Shown piece by piece: positions 26,166 to 34,037 of a stretch of DNA of 64,000 nt. The DNA comes from Pyxidicoccus trucidator (GTDB lineage: Bacteria; Myxococcota; Myxococcia; Myxococcales; Myxococcaceae), in assembly GCF_010894435.1 (NCBI RefSeq), contig NZ_JAAIXZ010000001.1:1208322-1272321 (forward strand), written 5' to 3'. The position numbers and the translations under genes were made by a program. The notes beneath the pieces are model-generated. The model did not search any database, was not told where the DNA came from, and worked only from the letters and a program-made list of their open reading frames with translations. Position 1 is the stretch's first letter; every line of letters starts with the position of its first letter.

Positions 26166-26951
26166 CTACGCGGCCGACACCGCCACCGAGCCCAGCCCCT
26201 CCACCGTGAGCTGGACCCGGTCTCCCGGCCGCAGCATGTGCGCGGCCGTCGCGGCGCCCGCCAGGACGATGCTCCCCGCCGGCAGCACCTGCCCGCGCAG
26301 CGCCAGCAGCTCGCACAGCTGGATGACGGACAGCACCGGGTCTCCGGAGATGGCATCCGAGCGCGCCGCCTGCACCACCTCGCTGTTGACGGACATCTTC
26401 ATCTCCAGCCGCGTCAGGTCCATGGCGCGCGGCGGGTGCTCCTCCGTCCCCAGCACGAACAGCGACGACGACGAGTTGTCCGCCACCACGTCCGGCAGGG
26501 AGAAGTACTTGAAGTCGCGGTAGCGCGAGTCGAGGATTTCCATCGCCGCGAAGACGGACGCGCACGCGTCCAGCACCTCGTCCCGCGTCACCTTCCCGCC
26601 CAGTTCGCGCGAGGTGCGGAACGCAATCTCCGGTTCAATCTTCGGGTGGATGCCCCGGGCCAGCTCAATCACCCCGTCCGCCCGCACCTGCATCCGGTCC
26701 GTGAGGACGCCGTACACGGGCGAGTCCAGGTTCATCTGCCGGCGCTTGGCCTCCGAGGTGAGCCCCATCTTCAGGCCCACCACGCGCTCGCCCTGGGCCA
26801 GGCGCAGCCGGAGGCCCTCCTCCTGGATGGCGTAGGCGTCCGCCAGCGCCAGGTGCGGCACCTCGCGGGTGAGCGGCGCCACCTCGCGGCGCTCCAGTCG
26901 CGCGGAGTCCAGCGCGCGCGCCAGCTCCGTGTGGTCCACAGTCACGGTCAT
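26166..26951 (-). CDS. 4-oxalocrotonate decarboxylase / 2-oxopent-4-enoate hydratase family enzyme
   Basis: A 261-aa enzyme of the fumarylacetoacetate-hydrolase-like superfamily. Family marks are VGLKMGLTS, the KIEPEIAF metal-binding segment, and the Ser-rich DNSSSSLF stretch followed by a C-terminal LAGAATAA. Decarboxylases (DmpH/NbaG type) and hydratases (DmpE type) of meta-cleavage pathways share this fold, and the sequence alone does not separate them firmly. The step fits the kynurenine operon at 40-47 kb: its deaminase should yield 4-oxalocrotonate, the decarboxylase substrate. The start at 26951 has a purine-rich AGGGG site. A small membrane protein gene lies upstream on the same strand, 84 bp away. 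Confidence 0.8.
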   Translation of the reverse strand: MTVTVDHTELARALDSARLERREVAPLTREVPHLALADAYAIQEEGLRLRLAQGERVVGLKMGLTSEAKRRQMNLDSPVYGVLTDRMQVRADGVIELARGIHPKIEPEIAFRTSRELGGKVTRDEVLDACASVFAAMEILDSRYRDFKYFSLPDVVADNSSSSLFVLGTEEHPPRAMDLTRLEMKMSVNSEVVQAARSDAISGDPVLSVIQLCELLALRGQVLPAGSIVLAGAATAAHMLRPGDRVQLTVEGLGSVAVSAA

Positions 26952-27035
26952 CCCCTGCCCTCTCCTGGTCCTGGGTGGTGGGCGGCGAGCTTCCGGCACC
27001 CGCGCACAGGGGCGCAAGCACGCCGTGCTCCACTG

Positions 27036-27353
27036 TCAGCGATTGAAGGCCACCAGGGTCATGAAGCCGAGCAGCGCGAGCGTCGCGAGGGCGATGAGCC
27101 CGTACACCCCCGAGCCCACGAGCCGGAGGTTCGGGTTCAGCCCCGCCCGCCCCAGGCCCCGGTAGACGACGGCGATGCCCGCCAGGAAGGTGGCCGCCGT
27201 CAGCCCGAGCGTCACCATCATCCCGATGCCCGCGCGGGCCCCCATCGCCTTCCCCGCGATGAGCAGCCCCACCATCAGCCACACGGCGGAGATGATGAGG
27301 CTGCCGCCGAACGTCCCCACGGCGACGAGCAGCCCCCGGACGACGGTGCTCAT
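27036..27353 (-). CDS. Small membrane protein
   Basis: A 105-aa protein with three clear hydrophobic helices (about 7-33, 40-62, 76-100). GGAAGG lies before the ATG at 27353; an ATG at 27368 lacks one. There is a Gly-rich first helix and few charged residues. No family is recognised. It lies upstream of, and in the same direction as, the decarboxylase gene. Confidence 0.6.
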   Translation of the reverse strand: MSTVVRGLLVAVGTFGGSLIISAVWLMVGLLIAGKAMGARAGIGMMVTLGLTAATFLAGIAVVYRGLGRAGLNPNLRLVGSGVYGLIALATLALLGFMTLVAFNR

Positions 27354-27547
27354 GACGGCCTTCCCCATCGCGGGGTCCGTGGCTCCAGCCGGGCTGCGTC
27401 CAGGGTCTTCGCCATGGGGTGGGAGGCTACCCGACTCGCCCGGAGGACTCACGGTGTCACGCGTGAATACTGGCCAGCCGTGCCCGTCCTACTGCATAAC
27501 GCAGCACCCCCGGCCGGGGTGGGCTCAACTGTCCAAGGGACTTCATC

Positions 27548-28177
27548 ATGCGACACACCTTCATCTTCGCGACGGTGCTTCTCACGGCTTCGGTGGCGAG
27601 CGCCCGGGATGACGACCGCGGCGGCCGTGACGGCCGTGACGGCTACCACGAGCACGACGGCTTCTTCCTGCGCCTTCAATTGGGCGGCGGCTACACGCGG
27701 GCCGGCGTGTTGGGCGAGGACCTGGCCCTCAAGGGCGGCGGTGGCAGCATCAATGTCGAATTCGGCGGCGCGCCCGTGCGCAACCTCATCCTCTTCGGGA
27801 AGCTCTTCGGCGCGTCCTCACCGAACCCGGACATCGAGGTGGGTGACCTGACGATTGAAGGCCAGGACGAGGACGTGAGCCAGAACTACGGCGGACTCGG
27901 CGTGGGCATCGCGTACTACCTCATGCCCGCCAACGTCTACCTCTCGGGCGCGCTCACGGCCAGCCGGCTCACCATCGACGAGGACGGCGAAACCTTCGCC
28001 GAGACAGACCTGGGGCCCGGCTTCCACCTGGGCATCGGCAAGGAGTGGTGGGTGAGCAAGAACTGGGGCCTGGGCCTTGGCGCCGAGCTCGCGCTCGGAC
28101 GCGTCGCGGAGAAGGACGAATCCGCGAAGTGGAACGTCGTCAGCGGCAACCTCTTCCTCACCGCGACGTTCAACTGA
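27548..28177 (+). CDS. Outer-membrane beta-barrel-type protein
   Basis: A 209-aa exported protein. The signal peptide ends near ASVASA (residue 19-20). An Asp/Gly/Arg-rich region (DDDRGGRDGRDG) follows, and then alternating hydrophobic/polar strands rich in Gly and aromatic residues (FFLRLQLGGGYTRAG, YGGLGVGIAYYL) up to the C-terminal strand NLFLTATFN, whose terminal Phe-Asn fits outer-membrane barrels only loosely. It looks like an 8-stranded OmpW/OmpA-type porin-like barrel with unknown cargo. It stands alone, convergent with the SDR at 28202. Confidence 0.75.
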   Translation: MRHTFIFATVLLTASVASARDDDRGGRDGRDGYHEHDGFFLRLQLGGGYTRAGVLGEDLALKGGGGSINVEFGGAPVRNLILFGKLFGASSPNPDIEVGDLTIEGQDEDVSQNYGGLGVGIAYYLMPANVYLSGALTASRLTIDEDGETFAETDLGPGFHLGIGKEWWVSKNWGLGLGAELALGRVAEKDESAKWNVVSGNLFLTATFN

Positions 28178-28201
28178 AGCGAGGCGGGCAGGCCCGTCCC
28201 T

Positions 28202-28984
28202 TCAGGCTTGCTGGTTGAGGCTCGCGGCGAGGGCGCGCACGGCGGCGCGAGGGCTGAAGCGCACCATCACCGCGCCCAGCCAGTTGAGCACGCCGTGCAC
28301 CGCGAGCACGCGGCCCCGCATCATCATCGCGAAGGCGTCCGCGGCCACATCCGACGCCTTCGCCACCCCGGGCCGCTGGAACAGGCGCGTCTTCGCGTTG
28401 CCGGCCCGCAGGGCGAACTCGGTGTGCGTCGCGCCGGGGCAGTAGCACGTCACCGTCACCCCGCTGCCTTGCAGCTCGTGCGCCAGCGCCTCCGACAGGG
28501 ACACCACGAAGGCCTTGGTGGCGAAGTACGTGGCCATGTACGGCCCGGGCTGGAAGGCGGCGGTGGAGGCGACGTTGAGGATGCGCCCGCCGCCGCGCTC
28601 GCGCATGGGCCGCGCGAACAGGTGCGACAGCTTCAGCAGGGCGGTGCAGTTGACCTCCACCATCTCCGCCTCGCGCGCCACGTCCTGGTCCAGGAACGGG
28701 CCGTTGGAGCCGAAGCCCGCGTTGTTCACGAGGAAGTCCACCACCAGCCCCTTCGCGCGCACCGCCTCGAAGAGCGCCTCGGGCGCCTCCGGCCGGCCCA
28801 GGTCCGCGGGCAGCACGTGGGCCTTCACCCCGTGCTCCTTCTCCAGGGCCTGCGCGAGCGCCTCCAGCCGCTCGGCGCCGCGCGCCACCAGGATGACGTC
28901 ATGCCCGTCCCGGGCGAAGCACCGGGCGAACTGCTCTCCCAGCCCTGCCGAGGCTCCGGTGATGAGGGCGACTTTGCGCGACAT
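28202..28984 (-). CDS. Short-chain dehydrogenase/reductase
   Basis: A 260-aa classical SDR: cofactor motif TGASAGLG (residues 9-16), NNAG at about 88-91, catalytic Ser in NVASTAAF, then Tyr and Lys in YFATK. All catalytic residues are present. The Arg in LVARGAERL after the second strand favours NADP(H). The substrate is unknown; the C-terminus suggests the group annotated as DltE/YqjQ-like ketoreductases. AGGAGG stands five bases before the ATG. It is monocistronic and divergent from the UDP-sugar pyrophosphorylase gene. Confidence 0.88.
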   Translation of the reverse strand: MSRKVALITGASAGLGEQFARCFARDGHDVILVARGAERLEALAQALEKEHGVKAHVLPADLGRPEAPEALFEAVRAKGLVVDFLVNNAGFGSNGPFLDQDVAREAEMVEVNCTALLKLSHLFARPMRERGGGRILNVASTAAFQPGPYMATYFATKAFVVSLSEALAHELQGSGVTVTCYCPGATHTEFALRAGNAKTRLFQRPGVAKASDVAADAFAMMMRGRVLAVHGVLNWLGAVMVRFSPRAAVRALAASLNQQA

Positions 28985-29121
28985 GGTGTTTCCTCCTGAG
29001 CCTCCTTCTTATACCGGAAGCGTCTTGACGGACGCTCCTCCCGGTCACCGTTGACGAACGGACGGCCCCTGGCGCTTTTGACATTGCTTTCACACGGGCG
29101 GTCGCGAAAGCCTCTCGGCCC

Positions 29122-30249
29122 ATGTCCCCTGAAAAGACTGACGCGGAACTCGAAAGTCCCCAGCTCGCGCGCGACGGCTTCGACGTCGCCAGCTTTCGCG
29201 ACCTGCTCTCCCAGCTGAAGCGCGGAGAGCTCATGGCGGCCGCGGCGCCCACCAGCGCGCTGCAGCCGCTCCATGAAGGCGACGTCCAGCCCCTGCCCCG
29301 CCCGGGCACGCCCGCCTACGAGAAGTACCGGGCGCGCGGCGAGGAGGCCTTCCGCAAGGGCCAGGTGGCGGCCCTCATCGTCGCGGGGGGCGCGGGCACG
29401 CGCTTCGGCGGCGCGGTGAAGGCGCTGGTGCCCGTCTATGGCGAGCGCACCTTCCTGGACATCAAGCTGGAGGAGGGACGCCGGCTGGAGGAGCGCTTCG
29501 GCCGCCCGGTGCCCATGGCGGTGATGACCTCGTACCTCACGTACGACGGCATCGCCGAGCACCTGGAGAAGACGAAGCAGACGAAGCACGTGCACCTCTT
29601 CCGCCAGCGCATGCTGCCGCGCCTCACCGCGTCCCACGAGCTGTGGCGCGACGCGGAGGGCCAGCTGTCCTTCGCGCCGTCCGGCCATGGCGACGTCTTC
29701 CGCGCGCTGCGGGACAGCGGCGTGGGCGAGGCGCTGCGCAAGCAGGGCGTGCGGCAGGTCTACTTCTCCAACGTGGACAACCTCGCCGCCACGCTGGACC
29801 CGGTGGTCATCGGCATGCACCTGGAGCTGGGCAAGCAGATGACGGTGGAGGTGACGCCGCGCGCCAACCCCAGCGGCGCGCTGGACGCGGGCGCCGCGCC
29901 CGTGCGCCTCAACGGCATGCTCCAGCTCGTGGAGAAGGTGGACCCGACGAAGCACGCCACCATCTCCACCAACAACATCACCTTCGACCTGGAGCCCCTG
30001 CTCGACAAGGTCATCCCCATCCCCTACCGCGTCGTCACCAAGAAGGTGGACGGCCAGTCGGTGGTGCAGCTGGAGCAGGTGACGGCGGAGGCCAGCAGCC
30101 TCACCCGCCCGGACGGCCAGCCGCTGCTCCCGGTGACCTTCATCGAGGTGGAGCGCGTGGACCCGGCCACCAGCCGCTTCGAGCCGGTGAAGGCCCCCGA
30201 GGACTTCCCCCACGTGAAGGACCGCCTCAGGGCGCGGATGGGGAGCTGA
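29122..30249 (+). CDS. UDP-sugar pyrophosphorylase (UDPGP family)
   Basis: A 375-aa nucleotidyltransferase of the eukaryote-like UDPGP family, which joins UTP with a sugar 1-phosphate. The nucleotide loop is [10 protein letters not shown] (88-97), with the downstream Lys in [10 protein letters not shown]. The UTP/sugar site appears as [10 protein letters not shown] and FSNVDNLAA, and [12 protein letters not shown] closes the sugar pocket. GlcNAc-1-P and glucose-1-P are both possible substrates. The product would feed cell-wall or polysaccharide synthesis. A TTGACA hexamer at 29078-29083 resembles a -35 box, but I see no matching -10. The stop is 6 bp from the convergent histidine kinase stop. 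Confidence 0.85.
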   Translation: MSPEKTDAELESPQLARDGFDVASFRDLLSQLKRGELMAAAAPTSALQPLHEGDVQPLPRPGTPAYEKYRARGEEAFRKGQVAALIVAGGAGTRFGGAVKALVPVYGERTFLDIKLEEGRRLEERFGRPVPMAVMTSYLTYDGIAEHLEKTKQTKHVHLFRQRMLPRLTASHELWRDAEGQLSFAPSGHGDVFRALRDSGVGEALRKQGVRQVYFSNVDNLAATLDPVVIGMHLELGKQMTVEVTPRANPSGALDAGAAPVRLNGMLQLVEKVDPTKHATISTNNITFDLEPLLDKVIPIPYRVVTKKVDGQSVVQLEQVTAEASSLTRPDGQPLLPVTFIEVERVDPATSRFEPVKAPEDFPHVKDRLRARMGS

Positions 30250-30255
30250 AGGACT

Positions 30256-32439
30256 TCAGCGGGGGAGCACCACTTCGAAGCGGCTGCCCTGCCCGGGCGT
30301 GCTGTCCACGCGGACCGCTCCCCCGTGGGACTCGACAATCTGCCGGGTGATGTAGAGCCCCAGCCCGAGTCCCCCGTAGTGCCGCTCGCTGACGGCGCGG
30401 CCGAAGCGCTCGAAGATGTAGGAGAGGTGCTCGGGCGCGATGCCGATGCCCGAGTCCTCCACGGCGATTCGTACGTGGGCCTCGTCTCCGGAGAGGTAGA
30501 CGTGCACCGGCTTGCCCGCGCCGTACTTCAGCGCGTTGGTGAGCAGGTTGGTGAGCACCTGGTCCACCCGCAGCCGGTCCCAGCTGCCGCGCATGTCGTC
30601 CCGCGCGTGGAGCGTCACCGGGCTGCCGGCCTGGTTGGCCGTGAGGGAGAAGCGGGACACCACGTCGCGCGCCAGCTCGGCCAGGTCCATGGGCTCGCGG
30701 TCCAGGGACAGCCGCCCGCTGGAGATGCGCGACACGTCGAGCAGCCCGCTGACCAGCGCCGACAGCTTCGTCACCTGGCGCTGCACCACGTCCAGCTGTG
30801 AGGCCACCGTGGGCGTGGGGATGGAGGGCGTGCCCCGCTGCGTCTCGCGCCGCAGCGCCTGGAGGCGCAATTGCAGCGGCGTCAGCGGCGTCTTCAGCTC
30901 GTGGCTGGCGATGGAGAGGAACTCGTCGCGCAGGAGCACGGACTTGCGGGCCTCGCGGTAGAGGACGGCGTTGTCCAGCAGGAGCGCGGCGCGGCACGCG
31001 AGGTCCTGCGCGGTGGTCAGGTCCGCCTGCGTGTAGCGCCGCGAGGGACGCACCGCGAGGAAGGTGAGCGCGCCCAGCGAGCGCCCGCGAGCCACCAGCG
31101 GGACGGACATGATGCAGTGGAAGCCCACCGCCTTCATGACCTCGAAGTGCTTGTCGTTCACCGCCACCTTGCGCAGCCACGCGTCCGACACGTCGTGCAC
31201 CAGCACGGACTCGGCGCGGCGCACCACGCGCGTGGTGGGGTGGTTGGAGCCCTCCTTCCCCGGAGGGAAGTCGCGCACCTCGCTGGCGAGCGCCTCGTCC
31301 GCGGGCTCCGCGTGTGCCACGGACATGCGGTGCACGACGCCCGAGTCGTCCATGACGTCCACGAAGCACCAGTCCGCCAGGGTGGGCACGGTGAGCCAGG
31401 CGAGCGAGTCGAGCGTGGCCTTCGGGTCCAGCGACGAGGAGGCCAGCACGCGGCTCGCCTCGGACAGGAAGGCCGCACGCTGCTCGGCGGCCTCCGCCTG
31501 GGTGCGCGCCGCCTGCTCCTCACGCAGCAGCCGCTCCAGCTCGCCCTCGGGTGCGCGCGTCGCGGTGAGGTTGCTGTTGATGCCCACCCACTCGCGCGGG
31601 GTGCCATCCTCGCTCAGGATGGGGACGGCGCGCGCGCGCGTGGGGAAGTACGTGCCGTCGTCCCGCCGCAACCGGTAATCGCATTCATAGATGCCGCGAG
31701 TGAGGAACGTGCGGCGCACCACATCCGCCACGCGGGTCTGGTCCTCGGGATGGATGGCGGACATCCAGCCCCAGCCGGAGTACTGCTCCCACTGCTGCCC
31801 GGTGAAGTCGCCCCAGGCGGTGCACAGTCGGGTGATGGCGCCCTGGCCATCCGTCACCCACACCACCTGCTTCGACGCGGCGACGAGCGCCTGGAAGCGC
31901 GCCTCGGACTCGTCGACCTTGCGGCGCAGCGCCGCGTTCTCCTCGCGCAGCCGCACCGCCTCCAGCGCCATGCCCGCCACGGCGGCCAGTCCGGAGAGAG
32001 CGGCCTTGTCCTCCGGCGTGAAGTCGCCCGACTCCGCGTCGAAGAGCTGGAGGAGCCCCGCGCCGCAGGGGAGCGGCACGGAGAGCAGGCCCCGGGCCTT
32101 CGTCGCCCGCGCCTCCCAGCAGGAGAGGGGCTCCCTGCCGGCAAGCTCCGGCCGGAACCGCGTCTTGTCCGGGCGCGCGGACGGCGCGGGAGCCCTGGGC
32201 ACCGAGTAACCGCCCCACACCTGATAGGTCTTCGACAGCGAGGTGGCGGACGCGCCGTGGGGCTGGCAGGCGGTGGGCGCCAGCGTGACGGTGGCCTGCT
32301 GCGCGCGGCCCAGGCGCCGGGCCAGGTCGGCCAGGAGGAAGAGCGCTTCCTCGAGAGTTGGCGCGGAGAAGAGCGAGCGTGGGCCTTCCTCCTCGATGAA
32401 TGAGTCCTGCATCAATGGAGCGACAGGTTCCAGGGGCAT
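30256..32439 (-). CDS. GAF-PAS-GAF sensor histidine kinase
   Basis: A 727-aa soluble kinase. Domain order: a short helical N-terminus, a GAF-like domain (about 60-175), PAS/PAC (about 190-310, with the PEDQTR and YRLRRDDGTYFP elements), a second GAF (about 330-490), HisKA with phospho-His513 in SIASHELKTPLTP, and HATPase with DSGIGI and GLGLGLYI boxes. It has no receiver and no membrane segment. The ATG at 32439 has GAAGGTGA upstream; an ATG at 32469, with GGAG five bases upstream, is equally possible. The ECF sigma factor gene lies 143 bp upstream on the same strand. No partner regulator is adjacent. Confidence 0.88.
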   Translation of the reverse strand: MPLEPVAPLMQDSFIEEEGPRSLFSAPTLEEALFLLADLARRLGRAQQATVTLAPTACQPHGASATSLSKTYQVWGGYSVPRAPAPSARPDKTRFRPELAGREPLSCWEARATKARGLLSVPLPCGAGLLQLFDAESGDFTPEDKAALSGLAAVAGMALEAVRLREENAALRRKVDESEARFQALVAASKQVVWVTDGQGAITRLCTAWGDFTGQQWEQYSGWGWMSAIHPEDQTRVADVVRRTFLTRGIYECDYRLRRDDGTYFPTRARAVPILSEDGTPREWVGINSNLTATRAPEGELERLLREEQAARTQAEAAEQRAAFLSEASRVLASSSLDPKATLDSLAWLTVPTLADWCFVDVMDDSGVVHRMSVAHAEPADEALASEVRDFPPGKEGSNHPTTRVVRRAESVLVHDVSDAWLRKVAVNDKHFEVMKAVGFHCIMSVPLVARGRSLGALTFLAVRPSRRYTQADLTTAQDLACRAALLLDNAVLYREARKSVLLRDEFLSIASHELKTPLTPLQLRLQALRRETQRGTPSIPTPTVASQLDVVQRQVTKLSALVSGLLDVSRISSGRLSLDREPMDLAELARDVVSRFSLTANQAGSPVTLHARDDMRGSWDRLRVDQVLTNLLTNALKYGAGKPVHVYLSGDEAHVRIAVEDSGIGIAPEHLSYIFERFGRAVSERHYGGLGLGLYITRQIVESHGGAVRVDSTPGQGSRFEVVLPR

Positions 32440-32582
32440 GGGCAAATCACCTTCAGGGACAACCCCCATCCGCGCTCCACATATCGACCCTTCTCGCACC
32501 CACCCCAGGCAGCCTGTCCACCAGCCAACCAAGCTGCGTGGAGGCGGTGCTACCAGCGGACAGTGATGCCGAAGTCGGCGCC

Positions 32583-33467
32583 TCAGCCGGCGAGGACCCC
32601 CAGGTCCAGCTCGCGAAGGCTCGCGGGGTCGCCGACCACGTCAAGCTGTACGACCTTCCCGTGCAGGAGCGTGAAGCGCAGGGCCCGGAGGAGCCGTCCA
32701 TGCGGGGCGACGATGAGTCCCACCGCGCCATCCACGAGCGCCGGCCGCGCGGCCAGGGCCCCGCGCGACACCTTGAGCGCGAGCGTGGCCGCGGCGCGCG
32801 CACCGCGTATCTCCGCCGGTGCCCCCGGAGGCAGGGAGGCGCGGTCGGCGCGGAGCACGACGTCCGGGTCCAGCACCGCGAGCAGCGCGTCCAGGTCACC
32901 CGCGCGCAGGGCCGCGAGGAAGGCGCTGACGGCCTCCCGCTGGCGGGGGAGCTCGGCCTCGGGAACGGCCGCCGCGCCCTGCACCCGGCGGCGCGCGCGG
33001 CTCGCGAGCTGCCGGGTCGCGGCCAGCTCGCGCCCCACGATGGGGGCAATCTCCTCGAAGGGCATGGAGAACAGGTCGTGCAGCACGAAGGCGACGCGCT
33101 CGGCGGGGGCCAGGGTGTCGAGGACCACGAGCAGCGCGAGGCCCACGGAGTCCGCCAGCAGGGCCTCCTCCTCGGGAGAGGCTCCGCCCTCGCGGTTGAT
33201 GAGAGGCTCGGACAGGTGCACGCCCTGGGCCTCCTCGCGCCGCGCCGCGCGCACGCGCAGCATGTCCATGCATACCCGCGCGACCACGGTGGTGAGCCAG
33301 CCCCCGAGGTTCTCCACGCCGCTCGTATCGGCGCGGCTGAGCCGGAACCAGGACTCCTGGACGGCGTCCTCCGCCTCGCCCAGCGAGCCGAGCATCCGGT
33401 AGGCCACGCCGCGCAGGTGGACCCGGTGCGCCTCGAACCGCTCCGCCAACCCGTCCTGTTCGCGCAT
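32583..33467 (-). CDS. ECF41-type RNA polymerase sigma factor with SnoaL-like C-terminal domain
   Basis: A 294-aa sigma factor. Region 2 (RMLGSLGEAEDAVQESWFRL) and region 4 (FSMPFEEIAPIVGRELAATRQLASRAR) are typical ECF. About 100 extra residues follow, of the NTF2/SnoaL type, that in ECF41 proteins replace an anti-sigma factor by acting in cis. No separate anti-sigma gene is present, as expected. AAGGAG precedes the ATG at 33467. It is divergent from an AhpD/carboxymuconolactone-decarboxylase gene, the classical ECF41 partner, with a promoter match between them at 33469-33495. The inducing signal is unknown. Confidence 0.9.
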   Translation of the reverse strand: MREQDGLAERFEAHRVHLRGVAYRMLGSLGEAEDAVQESWFRLSRADTSGVENLGGWLTTVVARVCMDMLRVRAARREEAQGVHLSEPLINREGGASPEEEALLADSVGLALLVVLDTLAPAERVAFVLHDLFSMPFEEIAPIVGRELAATRQLASRARRRVQGAAAVPEAELPRQREAVSAFLAALRAGDLDALLAVLDPDVVLRADRASLPPGAPAEIRGARAAATLALKVSRGALAARPALVDGAVGLIVAPHGRLLRALRFTLLHGKVVQLDVVGDPASLRELDLGVLAG

Positions 33468-33468
33468 C

Positions 33469-33495
33469 GGTCACATCTCCTTTTCGAGATTCGTC
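33469..33495 (+). promoter_or_regulatory. Candidate ECF41-dependent promoter
   Basis: GGTCACA (33469-33475), then exactly 16 bases, then CGTC (33492-33495). The published ECF41 target motif, as I recall it, is TGTCACA-N16-CGTC, so only the first base differs. It points towards the CMD gene, whose ATG is 65 bp further on. The -35 element overlaps the start region of the divergent sigma factor gene. Confidence 0.65.
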
Positions 33496-33560
33496 ATCCC
33501 ATTGAAGACCGATTTCCGGTCGAGGTGACCTGGTCACCTGATGCCTCGAAGGACAGCTCC

Positions 33561-34016
33561 ATGCAAGCACGGATGAAGAACCCCGCGGTGCTCGTTCCCG
33601 AAGCCATGCAGGCCCTGATGGCCCTGGCGAAGTGCGTGAAGAAGGACACCCTTCCCGCGAAGACGCTCGGCCTCATCCACCTGCGCGTGAGTCAGATCAA
33701 CGGCTGCGCCTTCTGCATCGACATGCATGTGCGCGAGCTCCAGAAGGCCGGAGAGACGAACGAGCGCGCCTTCGCGGTGGCCGCCTGGCGGGATTCCCCC
33801 CTCTTCAACGATGCCGAGCGCGCCGCGCTGGCGCTCTCCGAGGCCGTCACCCGGCTCAATGACAGGGCGGACCCGGTCTCTGACGAAGTCTGGAACGAGG
33901 CCGCCCGGCACTACGATGAGCCGGCGCTGGCGCAGCTGGTGATGTCCATCGCCACCATCAACTTCTGGAACCGCCTCAACGTCACCACGCGGCAGGTGGC
34001 GGGCTCGGGCTGGTGA
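33561..34016 (+). CDS. AhpD-like carboxymuconolactone decarboxylase family protein
   Basis: A 151-aa all-helical protein. The redox motif is GCAFCIDMH (CxxC with a following His), the AhpD-type active site that handles peroxide reduction through disulfide exchange; true carboxymuconolactone decarboxylases lack this pair. Other conserved parts are KTLGLIHLRVSQING and the C-terminal NFWNRLNVTTR. AAGGA lies seven bases before the ATG. It is divergent from the ECF41 sigma factor and carries that family's promoter, so it is the likely main target. Oxidative or thiol stress handling is inferred. The stop faces that of the large fusion kinase 21 bp away. Confidence 0.9.
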   Translation: MQARMKNPAVLVPEAMQALMALAKCVKKDTLPAKTLGLIHLRVSQINGCAFCIDMHVRELQKAGETNERAFAVAAWRDSPLFNDAERAALALSEAVTRLNDRADPVSDEVWNEAARHYDEPALAQLVMSIATINFWNRLNVTTRQVAGSGW

Positions 34017-34037
34017 GAGGAGCGCCCGGGGCCAGGT

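Noticed and set aside
29078..29083. TTGACA as a promoter of the UDP-sugar pyrophosphorylase gene
   Set aside because: No acceptable -10 hexamer at 15-19 bases downstream.
32896..33570. Overlapping frame on the same strand as the ECF41 gene
   Set aside because: Ala/Gly/Arg-rich shadow; the sigma factor frame has clear region 2 and 4 motifs.
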